Part shown: positions 21,113 to 32,500 of the stretch, piece by piece | Layout: each line of letters opens with the position of its first letter | How positions within the stretch are numbered: the first letter of the stretch is position 1 | Assembly (NCBI GenBank): GCA_963573305.1 | Contig: OY754330.1 | Span: 8,618,001 to 8,682,000 of the forward strand | Reading direction: 5' to 3' | DNA length: 64,000 nucleotides | Origin: Pyrrhosoma nymphula | Lineage: Eukaryota; Arthropoda; Insecta; Odonata; Coenagrionidae | The notes under the pieces: generated by a model | Told to the model about the DNA's origin: nothing | Seen by the model: the letters and a program-made list of their open reading frames with translations, nothing else | The model's database searches: none | Translations under genes and position numbers: made by a program

Positions 21113-21818
21113 ACAGGCAGTCCCCGAGGCCGAGCAGGCAGAGCCTCGACTCACGTAAATCCGTACTTACATAAGTGGAAACCTTACAAAAATAAAAGGC
21201 GAGAATTACGGAATTGGAAGGATTAGATTAGATTGTTGTTGGGGGGGCCTTCGTCAGGAGCCCGGGCACTTAGACCTTTCTTGGTCCATTGTGCCAACCC
21301 CATGCCTGTCTGCCACTTGCAGACAGGGGACAAGTGCACCTCGGTAGAGGTATGGAGGATTGGCCTCCTCCTGCCTCACCCCAGTACCAGGTATGGAGGA
21401 TGTCCTCCCTCCAACCGGCCCGGTTTGGCCTGGCCTCTCAGGCCTGCCGGTATAGGTATGGAGGGAGTATCATCTCTCCATCCATGCCTGGTTGAGGTAT
21501 GGAGGAGGGTCACCCATCCAACCACTGTCCGGGCCCAACGTTGCTTAACTTTGGTGTTCTGATGGGAACCGGTGTTTCAACGTGGCTAGGCCCTTGCCCG
21601 AATTGGAAGGATAGTCACCTACATACAAGGAGCGCATGTGCCGTAATGTTAGTAAGAGCCGGCCTTCCCCGTATTTCTCCGAATCGACCGTAATCTTGAG
21701 ATCACGGACTCAGTGAATGAGTAATTTTCGACTCCTTTTTTTTCGACTTACGTTAAATTCGACTTATGCCATTAGTGTCGGAACGCATCTATTACGTAAC
21801 TCAGGGACTGCCTGTATA
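21113..21818. mobile_element. CAGGCAGTCCC-ended element (pogo/Tigger-like), copy A
   Basis: The left CAGGCAGTCCCCGAG and right CTCAGGGACTGCCTG ends are inverted repeats. The copy B equivalent at 55529-57375 has clean TA flanks. It was present before the duplication and in copy A was later hit by the 5S SINE. No transposase. Confidence 0.7.
21224..21599 (-). mobile_element. 5S-rRNA-derived SINE, copy A only
   Basis: Read on the minus strand, the head contains ACACCAAAGTTAAGCAACGT and GGATGGGTGACC, clearly derived from 5S rRNA (SINE3 class). The tail ends in repeated AATCT. It is flanked by GAATTGGAAGGAT at 21211-21223 and 21600-21612; copy B lacks it. The middle carries about four CCTCCATACCT repeats spaced about 45 bp that the related SINE at 39990 lacks. 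Confidence 0.88.
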
Positions 21819-22467
21819 GCGAGAGCTCTCTGGATTTGAAAACCTCTCGCTAAATGGAACTCTCGTTAATACCGAAGATGATTAATATTCACTCCACAGC
21901 CAATTCCTTCAACTGTAATGCTAATTTAACCATTATTTTGGGAATTTTTGGTGAGTGGCGAAAACATTCTATTGAGATAGCTATTAAAAATCATATTTTC
22001 AAACACTTCAATTACTTATGATCGTATTCACTTTCGATAACATCATCTTCCATGTTAGATGTCATACACTGGAATATAAAACTTCTAATTTTGAAAAATC
22101 AGGTCACGTGTACTGTACTGCGCATTGCTGTACTGTTATTGCCCTGATGTCAAGCCTGATACGCTTCTATATATTGCCCTGATGTTTTGGGTGCGCCAAA
22201 TATGTCACGGCTGCAAGTAATGGCAATGCAGACTATAAATGTCAAACACTTAGAAAATGAGAAAAAATTTCATGCCCTCTACCTCTAAAAAGTGTATAAA
22301 AACAGATATATAGTTCGGAAAAAGTTCTGTTAGTTGCAATTGGCAAAAATGCTAAATTAATTAATGACCAAGATATAACCTATGGGTATTTTGTTCCATG
22401 CAAGCACGAGGTTGATATCTTCTCCGGTTAACTAGTGCAAATAAAGGAGAGGACTTCAACATCTGTA

Positions 22468-22880
22468 AGATCGCCTCAGAAAATAGCTGACTTAGGTTTT
22501 TTGGAATCATTGTGCCATAATCAATAGCATTTACGATTAGCCCTTAACAGTATATTGTCGTTTGTGTTATTATTACAATAATTATGCGTGGAATACTCTC
22601 TTGAATTTATGGAAACATAATTCTTACAAGAAAATCCACATATGATTGTTGTAAGCATGGAGCAGGAACACAATGTGGACTTTCAGGGTTCAAGTGCGTC
22701 TAGATAAGATGTGAAACTTTTTACCATTAGTGAATACGGTATCGGCTTCTGGGAAACATTTTTCAAGCGATAGTGCACGTTGCGGCCGTTAGGTGGCAGG
22801 GCACATCACCACTTTTATGGCTCACTATTTTTTCGGTATTCCATGGTACATATACGTGACTGCTGTGAGTTTCGAGCACG
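22468..22880. other. Copy-A-specific 410-bp segment
   Basis: Copy B joins the flanks directly (about 59390). No terminal repeats are visible, so this could be a deletion in copy B. Nothing coding is seen. Confidence 0.6.
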
Positions 22881-23291
22881 AGGCAGAAAGTTCCGAAGGT
22901 TTTAAGTTCAGTAATGAAGTCCATCACGATACTCATAATATCTTTTGCCGTACTTACATCTAGCGGGAACTTGTTGATAATGAATACTGACTACACTCCC
23001 TGCTGCGAGATAGACGTATGATTTATTGTACATACCTTTCGTGAATATCGTAATGAATCATCCTTGACCTGTTTTCAATATTTATAATCTATGAAACAAA
23101 AAAGACAACTTAAAGTATAAGGAATCCGAATTAATAATAATTTACAATCCAACATCAGAACATTTAAACTTTTCAATACCAAGCCTCTCACTTAGATACT
23201 CCGCTTTTGCCTTCATCAATGGGCCATTTATCGGAATTCAGGCTGCTCTCTGCTGGCAAAACCACGAGAAAAGGGCAGATTCTAACTGCGT

Positions 23292-23669
23292 ATGTTTTCC
23301 TGGATGCAAATGTTTCTGGCTGCTTGGACGTCCCTCTTGAAGCACTGCGGCACGACATTTTTCCTTATTCTTCAGAATTGTAAATTAGGTCGAGGAAGAT
23401 ATGCCAAATCACCTCCCTATCTCGCTTTTGGACCCATTGCCACTTTAGCATGCATTGATAATTCGTATTTTAGTTTTCAGATCCAACAACTTTTGTGTCC
23501 CAGCCATGATGTTGTAGCAGTCGGACTGAACTTGATAAAAAAGCGGGAAGATGACAAAAGAGCAATGAAATGCATGGACTTACGAGGAATTTATTTGTGT
23601 GAATACAGGCATGCCGTTTTGATGCATTTGAACGTCAAATTGTGTGGAAAAAAACTGCTAGACATATAA
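23292..23669 (+). CDS. Open frame of 125 codons shared by both copies, unknown
   Basis: The copy B counterpart is 59857-60234 with a few amino-acid changes (M/T, T/K, A/E). I recognise no domain. A cag acceptor-like site precedes IQQLLCPSHDVV, and the first half reads more naturally in another frame (YVFLDANVSGCLDVPLEALR). It may be the eroded coding region of the surrounding element and not a host gene. Confidence 0.25.
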   Translation: MFSWMQMFLAAWTSLLKHCGTTFFLILQNCKLGRGRYAKSPPYLAFGPIATLACIDNSYFSFQIQQLLCPSHDVVAVGLNLIKKREDDKRAMKCMDLRGIYLCEYRHAVLMHLNVKLCGKKLLDI

Positions 23670-24004
23670 TTTCAATGACAGAGGCCATGAGCACAAGTTT
23701 GTGCACGTTTGCCGAGATTGAAGCAGACATTTGCCACTCGTAATAGTAAACCACCCTAGTGGAGGCTGGTTGTTTTCCTCGCTAATTCACATTTATTTTA
23801 CATGTAAATCATAGGGTTTTAAATCGTTCTTTGGCCATCCCTCGCAAATTCGAGCTTCTCGTTATATGCTCCACACGTTAAATGGGGCTTCTACTGCATG
23901 CATATATAGTGCTTATAAAAAAGATTTAGAGGAGATACTGGAGTAAATGTACATGATTTAAATTATTCCCAACTTGACTAATCCTTGAACTTAATTTCAC
24001 TTAA

Positions 24005-25480
24005 AAAACGTGGAATCCATGCCAATCTTTTTCCATTTAAGCATATACTTATGAATTTAAATAATAAAATTTAGTGTACTTTTCTCTTAGAAAAGATTCA
24101 TTTTAATGTTCTGCTGCAAAGTACTCCCTAAGAATTTTACTTCCACGGTACAATAACTAACAATGGTACAAATACAGTGGACCCCTGCTTTACGATGGGT
24201 TCACTTTACGATCTGAATGCCAGGAATGTGGAAGGGTGATGATTTTGCATGCGTCCTTTAAAATTTCCCATTTCGTCAATCTTTTGCACCCATTATTTTT
24301 TATTCCTTCAGCATTCTAAGTAGAGATGGTAAATTACGGTAATTTTCCAGTATTTTTCAGTTTTAAGCATTAAACAGAAAATGTATGGTTGAATAAGAAT
24401 GCCAATAGCAAAAGGGAGAGGATACGATGTTTCAACCATACCGAATCTAACATTAATCTATTAGAAATTTTCAAAATTGTAAAAAGAAATATGGCAGCAA
24501 CACGCAATCTGGCTTTCTTTTGTCAAAGTATGAGAAATTTTCCAGAAGAATATATTCTACTAATAATTACTAAATAATGTTATAATTTAAGTAAAATATG
24601 CCAAAAATGAGTTGGGCATTCCTCAATTTATAATAAAACACGTCAGAAATGTGGACTTGGCGAAAAAGAACATGTTGGGAATTTATCTGTAATTGTAATT
24701 AAATTACGGTAATTTTCAAGGGGTGTGGTAATTTACGAAAATTACCGTGGTAATTGTGGCAAAGTGGCGGCCATCTCTAATTCTAAGCCATTTGTTAACC
24801 AAGTGCATTTTTTATCAGATCGTCATTTACATATTTAATGATACGTGTAACTATGTATGAGCTGTTCACACAATTAGAGCAAATATTGTGAGGATTATCG
24901 TTGCTGACATTCAGTGCCAACATGGTAATGCAACATTCCTCACGTAGTCAGGATCACGTCTACGAGAATGCACATTGAGATTTTCACTAGCCATTATAGA
25001 GGCATTTTCTTCTCCAACTTGTAAGAACTTCCCCCGAGGAGTAACTTATTGTTAGAGCGCATTTATTGCCAATGGAGTGATGTGATTCCTAAATGAATTC
25101 AGCCAGCGCAAGATAATAAACCACATCAATGAATTAAAGTAGTTCGATTATATCGTAACATATCTCCGTGAATGATGGAGACTTAATGTGATGGCTTATC
25201 TAAATTTGCATCAAAATTCACGCCCCCTTATGACTTTGCACCACGATACCAAGAGAATCTGCGTTGCACTGCCATCTTACTTGCTGATGTGCTCTACTGT
25301 TGAGTAAATATCAGTCTTTGAGTGTGTTCCTTGCGAAGTGGTATAGTCAACAAAGGGCGTAGTTCACACTGTGTTCTTTTCCAACCAAATACATAACTTG
25401 CCAGAAGTTGGTGGTTTATTGTGGTAAGTTTCTGTAGAGACCATGCCCTCTAAAATGCAGCTCAAGTAGAAAATAAATAA
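24005..25480. other. Spacer right of copy A
   Basis: This is sequence unique within the window. A possible transposon end, CAGTGGACCCCTGCTTTACG, lies at about 24176, and a hAT MITE at 24321-24779. No gene is seen. Confidence 0.6.
24321..24779. mobile_element. hAT-type MITE with ATTCTAAG target duplication
   Basis: The 459-bp element starts TAGAGATGG and ends CCATCTCTA. A perfect 8-bp duplication ATTCTAAG lies at 24313-24320 and 24780-24787, the length typical of hAT. Subterminal regions are rich in aattaccgta motifs. No transposase. Confidence 0.85.
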
Positions 25481-25499
25481 AATCAAACAGGAGATGTCG

Positions 25500-25670
25500 T
25501 ATCAAGTGGTTTTACCTCGAATCACATGCTTCTAGTTTTTACTTGATTCACCTCGTTCGATGTGGATCTTGTATCAAGTGGATTTACCTCGTATCCACCG
25601 CTTCTCGTATTAACTTAATTCACCTCGTCCGATGTGGATCTCGTATCAAGTGAATATCTGGAGAACTGAT
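25500..25670. repeat. Short tandem repeat, 72-bp unit, reverse-oriented ACGAG-type motif
   Basis: Two and a bit units begin gtatcaagtgg at 25499, 25571 and 25648. They contain ttacctcg and attcacctcg, which are complements of the CGAGGTAA core of the 26.9-28.4 kb array. The two regions may belong to one element. Confidence 0.65.
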
Positions 25671-26395
25671 CCACAAATGAGTGAGAGAAAAGTTTTTGAG
25701 TTAAAAAGGACACCTCAGGAGGCAAGCCTCCTGAATGCAAGAAATTGAGAACTTGCTTGAAGTTTGAGGGTGTCATGGTGTGGTAACGTGGAAATACCCT
25801 TGCGTAACTTTAATGGTCGGTGGAAATTGCAGTTTAATGGTGTTGTACATGGTCGAATCTTGATTGGTTAGACACAGTCGCAGTACTTATGTTTATGTCC
25901 AACGATTATGTTAGCGCAGTAGATAGTATCTGTGAGTACTTAAATTTCAGGCTGGGAAGGAGGGTCAAAGTAAAAAATGTTGAGGTTTTTGCCTTCCTTT
26001 AAGTTGTATTTTGTGCATGACAGCAGTGTTTACGTTCCCTTAATTTCTCAGCGGGATCTGTTGGTTTCATTGAATCATGGATGAGTATTTTTTGTATAGT
26101 CAGGAGTAACTACTGTCTGTGAAATATGTAGTGACACCTGATTTTGAGAGACTAACTATCCTGAATGAGAAAGCATTTAAACCGTAAAACGGTAACATTA
26201 ACTCTACGTGGTCCTTACAGGGCATGGACAGGGGAGACTTCCTCTGTTGAAATCCACTGTTCGGGGCTCCTTCAACTATACTGGCTCGCAAGGAGATTAG
26301 TATTTAAATCTATGATGAATAAAAATCAATATAGATTATACTGGTATTTATTAACTTTTTTCTATAAGCTATCCATTATACTGTCATTTTAACGC

Positions 26396-26930
26396 ATGCA
26401 ACAATCCCGCTGACATAGGTATTTCATTAGGGTTATTAGTTTGGAGGTTAGCAGAGATTTATGCTTTTTACAACAACTTTTGCTATTTTAGCGATGTAAA
26501 CAATAGGTTTTCAGGTACCTAACTATTATCAATAAGTTAGCTTTTTTGCTTAAAAATAACAAATTAATACAAATAAATTTAATGGAATGCCAAGTGCTTG
26601 AATATGAGCAATCTGTTTTTACTCGCCAAAAACCTTTTCCTAACAAAATTTAATAATCGTGCAGTGGGGGCAACAAAACATTTTATTTTACTGTGTTGCA
26701 ATAAGTTTCCTTTTTATTTTACTTTTTTACAGAAAGTAGGTGTATTTTTGCTACCACAATGACGCTGTTTTATTATTTTGATGTCCTGTATTTTAGGGTG
26801 GAAGTGGGGGTTTAACTTTGCACCACTCCTAACTTCCTCATAACTTTACACAAACTCACCCCTTTGGGCGACAACACGTTGTTACACTGTAACCCCCTTG
26901 GCCATGCACGATTCTTTTTGGGTGCTGTAT
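26396..26930. other. AT-rich stretch with nothing recognised
   Basis: Both strands have only short frames. No repeats or ends are recognised before the ACGAG array starts at about 26936. Confidence 0.5.
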
Positions 26931-26935
26931 TACAG

Positions 26936-27372
26936 GTCAAACGAGGTAATACAATATGTATCAAGGTAGTCTGTTCTAGATAAAACGGGTTAATTCTAGC
27001 GTAATACGAGTTGATTCATGGCCATATGAAACGAGTTAATACGATGTGAAACGAGGTAAGGTGATGCTAGCTGAAACGGGGTAGTATGTACTAGTTCAAA
27101 CCAGTTGCTTCTCGTACAGGTCAAACAAGGTAATACGATATGAATCGAGGTAGCCTGTTCTAGATAAAACGGGCTTATTCTAGGTAAAACGAATTGATTC
27201 TTGCCCATATGAAACGAGTTAATACAATGGGAAACGAGTTAGCGTGTTACTAGCTGAAACTATGCAATACGATAGGAAACAACCTATACATCTCTAGGTA
27301 AGACAAGGTGATTCAAGAAGAATCAAGCGGCCCAGAAACGACAGTTACTGGTTGATACCATATAATTCGAGG
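26936..27372. repeat. ACGAG-motif repeat array, block 1
   Basis: Two 184-bp units begin caggtcaaac at about 26934 and 27118. Each unit carries about eight diverged copies of AAACGAG(G/T)TAATAC spaced 20-26 bp. A distinct tail (catctctaggtaagacaagg) ends the block. Block 2 repeats this about 1 kb further on in the same orientation. Confidence 0.85.
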
Positions 27373-27942
27373 TAATATTACCTCGATTGATGACCCGCAG
27401 GCTGTGGGTCTGCAAAGTGCGCCCCCTGAGGGTTGCGCCGGTTGCGCCCCTGGCAGTCGCCCGCCTGTCCAGCTACGACGCCGAAGCTAACGTTCGGAAA
27501 TAGGAAAAATCTTGTTTATTCACAGTAATATTGCATTTATATTTATACTATGTGGCAACATAGGATAACAGTTATCTGGCATTAATTAATGGCAAATAAC
27601 TTTTATCAAGATTTTATGATTTTGCCTCAAACTATCACGGAATTATCATATGACAATTATAGTAATCGAAGTCACACATATCCACGGAAATGACAGCATA
27701 CATACCTACGAAATTTCGCATTGTCTGTATTACAGTAAGGGGAGTAAGGGTGCGAGAATGGGTGCTTAATCACGTAGGATTCGTAGTAATTCGATAATTC
27801 GAAGCAGGTACTATAATGTTAAGTAGATACGAGGTACTGTAACACGACGTACTATATCATTTCATTGCGCAGTAGCAAATTCAAAATGAATAATGGCAAA
27901 TTATCTTTTTTATTTTGAGAAAGCAGCAAAGTCAGTGGAGAT
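27373..27942. other. Spacer between the two ACGAG blocks
   Basis: The first 110 bp are GC-rich (gcgccccctgagggttgcgc). The sequence from about 27545, including atgtggcaacatagg and aactatcacgg, is clearly related to 43008-43085, so part of it is a dispersed repeat. No coding region. Confidence 0.6.
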
Positions 27943-28400
27943 TTAATACGATATGAATCGAGGTAGCTTGTACTAGATAAAACGGTCTAATACTAGGTTA
28001 TACGAGTTGATTCTTGCCCATATGAAACGAGTTAATACGATGTGAAACGAGGTAAGGTGATGCTAGCTGAAACGGGGCCGTAGTACTAGTTAAAACCAGT
28101 TGCTTCTCGTACAGGTCAAACGAGGTAATACCATATGAATCGAGGTAGCCTGTTCTAGATAAAACGGGCTAATGCTAGGTAAGACGAGTTGGTTCTTGCC
28201 CATATGAAACTAGTTCATACAATGTGAAACGAGGTAGCGTGTTGCTAACTGAAACCATTTAATACGAGATGAAACAACCCATACATCTCTAGGTAAGACA
28301 AGGTGATTCAAGAAGAATTGAGCTGCCCAGAAACGAGTTAAACCGAGTAGGAAACAGGTAAAAACATGCTAGCTGGATCCAACTCGTTTCAACACGTACA
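27943..28400. repeat. ACGAG-motif repeat array, block 2
   Basis: This has the same order of motifs as block 1: one 5'-shortened unit, one full unit beginning caggtcaaac at about 28110, then the tail catctctaggtaagacaagg and several extra AACGAGTTAA-like motifs. Orientation is direct with respect to block 1. Confidence 0.85.
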
Positions 28401-28860
28401 ATCCCCCGGGAAGTGGGGGCCCTTGCCAAACACCCTAGAGTTATCATGTACATTGATATACTCTCAATAAGGAACACAGGGTGAAGGTAAGGTAAGAAAA
28501 AGGCTCAGGGGAGGTTGATGATTAGGGGAGGAGTTAGGAGCATTCTGGGAAGTCGTGTGAAGGTGATATGTCAATGGCAAACAGTGGGGATTAAAATTTC
28601 TTATCCCTAAGGAAGCATATGCAGTGAGGTACAGTCACTTCATGTTCTGGGCCAATACGAGCACGGACGATGCATCCATTTATATCGCGCTTAACTTGCA
28701 CGTAACCGATGGCGTCATCGCCGTATTATTCTCGTCCCTCTCTATATGAAAAGGTTTTAAAAACGTTAAGATCAACTAATACCGTGAGAAAATCAATTAT
28801 CCAATCGTGGCGATATACTCACCGAGTCTCAGAATGTATATGTAGTTACTATTTCTACTA
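28401..28860. other. Possible upstream region of separase copy B, nothing specific seen
   Basis: Non-repetitive sequence with no long frame. It directly precedes the first exon-like sequences of copy B and could hold intron or promoter; no TATA or initiator is convincing. Confidence 0.4.
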
Positions 28861-29150
28861 ATGAAAGTAAACATTGAGGCAGTTGAAATTTTATGCAAGT
28901 TTCTCGCGTCTCCCTTTTTGAAACCAGGATCCATGATGCCCACAGAAGCAAAATCCCTAGAAACGTTTTCACTCTTCGGAAAAGTGCGTCAAAGCGATAT
29001 TGTGTACACTCCTCAAAGAAAAACGCCAACAACGTGCCCCGCGTGCTGAAGTTCTACCAAATCTGCCGTACCGCCGCACGCGCCGCGCGGATGAATGAGC
29101 TGAAGCAGCTGAAGTCACATTTCCGTCAGACAATGGAAACACGTATTGAG
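28861..29150 (+). CDS. Exon-like sequence upstream of separase B (uncertain)
   Basis: Two overlapping frames look coding. One reads ETFSLFGKVRQSDIVYTP up to 29046. The other reads RVLKFYQICRTAARAARMN and ELKQLKSHFRQTMETRIE up to 29150. A single-base shift in the A-rich stretch near 29020 would join them, so this may be a damaged separase exon, an exon in only one frame, or chance. The possible donor gtggga at 29151 is weak and its phase does not fit 29419-29504. Confidence 0.3.
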
Positions 29151-29418
29151 GTGGGAGTGTCTGCTGATCAGAAAAGCTTCCTTTTCTTGCGATTAAAAAG
29201 AATTCCATGGCAAATTATTACATATAAAATACGTTTTACGTATATATTTATCCTTGTTGATTTGTTAGGAATATATCTGAAGACTAATTAAAATTTTGTC
29301 CAGAGGTATAGTGGCGCTAGTAGTAATCCGTACGAGATATCGCAATTCCGTCAAACCCTTTGCGACAAGCACGTTAAGTGATCACTTCGATCTTGGCGGC
29401 CGCATCGGAATCTTATAG

Positions 29419-29504
29419 ATTTTGCCAAATGGAGCATGTGTTGCATGACGTTTTTGATGAGAACTCTCTTTTAAGATATTGCCCCGACGTCTCCATTTGG
29501 GAAG
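29419..29504 (+). CDS. Separase B exon (MEHVLHDVFDENS exon)
   Basis: The acceptor is atcttatag, starting on the third base of a codon, and the donor gtaggt at phase 1. It encodes FCQMEHVLHDVFDENSLLRY. The phase matches the next exon exactly; the acceptor choice is less certain. Confidence 0.6.
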
Positions 29505-32500
29505 GTAGGTACAAACCATTATCTGCGTTCTTTACATCGACCATTTACATCACTCTGTAATCGTTTTTTTAATACTTTATCAGACTTTTGCAAGTTGGGT
29601 GCAGAAGAGTGTTTCTCTAAAGGAAATTATTTAGACTGTGTTTTTTTATTGACGGAAACACATGCTGTCTCGTTGCGTCACAAAGCTGAGACTTCTACTA
29701 ATTATTTACTAAGGTGAGGAGAGAAATCAGTCATTTATCTCTTATTTATGCCTAGGTTTATCAAATATACGCTTTTGTTATGCAGGAGATCACCGATTTA
29801 TGACACAGAAAGTCCTCGGGATGTGACTAAAAAAGATCTTATGGAAAACTTGTCTCCCGAAATGAGAAGATCGTTGATTGGATTTGATACACGTATATCA
29901 GCTGCTAGGGGTCAGGGGATCATCGAAAGGATGAAAGACCTTCCTGCAGGTGAGTCAATTTAAACCATGTGTTTTTGCCAAGTGAATGTTGGTTCTCCAC
30001 CTCTGGTTAACGTCTTAATAATGATGTTTTTAGATGTGCATTGAGATACTATGAGTTCATAATGTGATTATCTATTTAGGTTACAGGGTGTTTACAGTAC
30101 TGTTTTACATGGTAATAATTATTGTTGAGTTGTTGATCATCTTTAAGATTTATAATGGTAATAAATGGTGATCGATGCGTGAATTTTATCTTCTTCTTTA
30201 CCGGCCATCAGTCACAACAGTTCATATAGGTACTAGTCTTTCACTCTGGGTACCTCCTACATGGTTTCAGACAAGAGATCTCATTCGTGTCCTCCACATC
30301 TTATAAGTAATTTTCAATTCCTGCTTCTCTCTCGTCAAACATTCATTTGAGAGTGCATGCTGTACAGGGCTTCCACTAACTTGCTTTTCTCACTTTTACT
30401 CTATTATTAAAAACCGGGACACTTTTCTCACTATTTTGAAAAAATGCTTACTTTTCTCTCTTCTCAATGCTCACTTAATCTGCAACCTGCACATCATCCA
30501 TACATAATTTCAGAAAGGGCTTGAAAATTTTGAAATTGAGGTAACTGACGTCATTATTCTTGTGTATGACTTTCTAGACTATCCAAGTGGTTTTGAGGTG
30601 TTTGAAAAATCTTAATCATAGAAGAAAGTGCCTATGCATGAGGTTCTTGAGCATGTTGTTTCCCAGTGGCTCACCCTGTCCCCAGCAGCGGAGAGACATC
30701 AAGAGCAATTGCTGGCGCTCAAACACTATTTTCTTAAAGTATTTCTGTGTCAGAAAGGTAAAGATGTTGAAAAGTTCCTTGCATCAAAGTACTGTTTCAG
30801 GCTGGACCTGGTGGAAGTTGTCGATATTCATAATGAATAAAATACACCTGGTAATCTTCCTCGGATTTATTTCTATGGCACGACGCGTTTCACCACTCTG
30901 TGGTATACTCATGTGCAAGCGCATGATTATGAAATGCATCGTGTCATAGAAATAAATCTGTGGAAGATTACCAAGTGTTTTTTATTCATTATGAAAAGGT
31001 TGAGAGTATATTTCCTATTGCTAAGTAGTTTGTGCAAGATAGAACTGCTCACAAGCAAGCAATAATGCATGAAAAAACTTCTTTCTTGATACCAACCGTA
31101 TAATGGAAAAGAGCAAAATTGATATTGGTAAGGATACCGATCGGCTTATTCAGGGTGGCCACATGTCAGGGAAATGTCAGGTAAAGGAGGTTGGCTGTCA
31201 GGGAGTCGGGGATTTATATGTCTTGTCTGTGAAACTCATAGCAGTCACACATCTACAAGTGGATCAGCTCATGTACCATATATACTTCTTTCATCTCTGC
31301 CGCTGTTTGATACATGCTGGGCCACTCATTGCCACTTCTTTCTTCCTCCCTTTGGCTCCGCCATTCCCGGCTACATTTCAAATGTCTTGGCTGAATGGCA
31401 GACCTGAAATGTGTGGGGATGGGTGCCTTTCGGAAAACCCCGGAACAGTTTGAAAGTCTCCGCTGCTTCCAGTCTCTTGTGTTCGCCTGCTCACTGTTGC
31501 CAAGTTTCCACTTGCAGTTTCTCTCTTACTCACACACCCCTCTTCGAAGGCTCATTGGGCATATCGAACGTGTGTGGTACGAGATCCCTCTGGCGGCAGT
31601 GTATCGGGAAAATTTCATCAGAAAAAGGTCCAGGACAGAGGCAACTTACAGCATTGGAGTTTTTGCCCTTTCCAACAAATCGCACTGTAAAATGTTCATA
31701 ATATCTCTGCGATAGACTTATTGTCAGAGATGGCCAGCCAAAGCCAACTTGGGCTGCCTGGTGACACGTAGTCTCCGCCTCTTAGGGTGAGCTACTTCGG
31801 TTGTCCGGGGAACAAGGTTCGGGTCGTGCACTGTTCGTCCTTCGGTGAATTTCTCAGCACATTCAGTGAAAATGAGCCAATTTGTCATTAGTAAGGGAAA
31901 AAATAGTTGTTGAAAGCTATATTCCATCAACCATGCACTTCTATTTCTTCAACGCTTCTGGAATTATTTCCACCACTTGTCCACTGGTCGTTCAGGTCAT
32001 ATACGGCGTACACGATGAAGTGAAGTGCCTTACCCCTCACAGCGCCTGCCTGCCTACCAGCAATGTTTTCTTCATAGTATTCCTTGTACATTGCACTTTC
32101 TTCTCAGTCTTAGCTACTCTCAATATTATTATTCCAGGTTAGAGTTTTAATATTGACCTTTAAATGTCTTTTGCTCTGTAGTAATATGTTACAACATGTT
32201 ACATTTTGTACTTGCAAGATTTATTTAAAAAGTAGTGACAATTTATATAACTGACTTGTGTTTTCTTTCGAAATGTACTGATAGCACCTGCATCTCAAAT
32301 ATAGCAATGCATTGCATTACGTATCATGCCATCATTAAAACAAAAAAATCGTAAAAAATCACTGTACACTGGTTCAGGGAGACATTTTGTCAGGGAATTT
32401 CGTGGAAATGTCAGGATCTGAAATTTGGTGCACTGAGTTAATCTCGATGACAATACATGAATCAGTCGTTAAAATTAACAAGTTAACACATTCAATGCGG

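Larger units (their letters stand above)
21097..23906. repeat. Candidate large DNA element with CAG(T/A)AGAA ends, copy A
   Basis: The left end cagaagaatccct (21097) and right end ggggcttctactg (23906) are imperfect complements. In copy B they read CAGTAGAACACTA (55514) and GGGCTTCTACTG (60461). The interior is shared by both copies and is itself host to smaller elements. No transposase is recognised, so this boundary call is tentative. Confidence 0.4.
1..24004 (+). repeat. Segmental duplication, copy A (left edge outside window)
   Basis: This block is collinear with 31647-60569. Position 1 matches about 31647, and homology stops near 24004 and 60569, just after a shared stretch ending in ttcactta. 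Exons, introns and old transposons are shared. The differences are discrete insertions or deletions: 139-548, about 1170-2527, 2652-5782, about 6040-6566, about 10927-11390, 13473-16603, 20529-20756, 21224-21599 and 22468-22880 are present here and absent from copy B. It carries separase copy A. The left boundary lies outside the window. Confidence 0.92.

Noticed and set aside
21500..21599. Genuine 5S rRNA gene
   Set aside because: Only part of the 5S sequence is present, fused to a SINE body with target duplications.
21233..21693. Three overlapping plus-strand frames
   Set aside because: They run across a minus-strand 5S SINE and its GC-rich minisatellite.
25500..28400. CRISPR-like array
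   Set aside because: The motif copies are diverged, spacers are not unique, the sequence is eukaryotic and the array has a 184-bp higher-order period.
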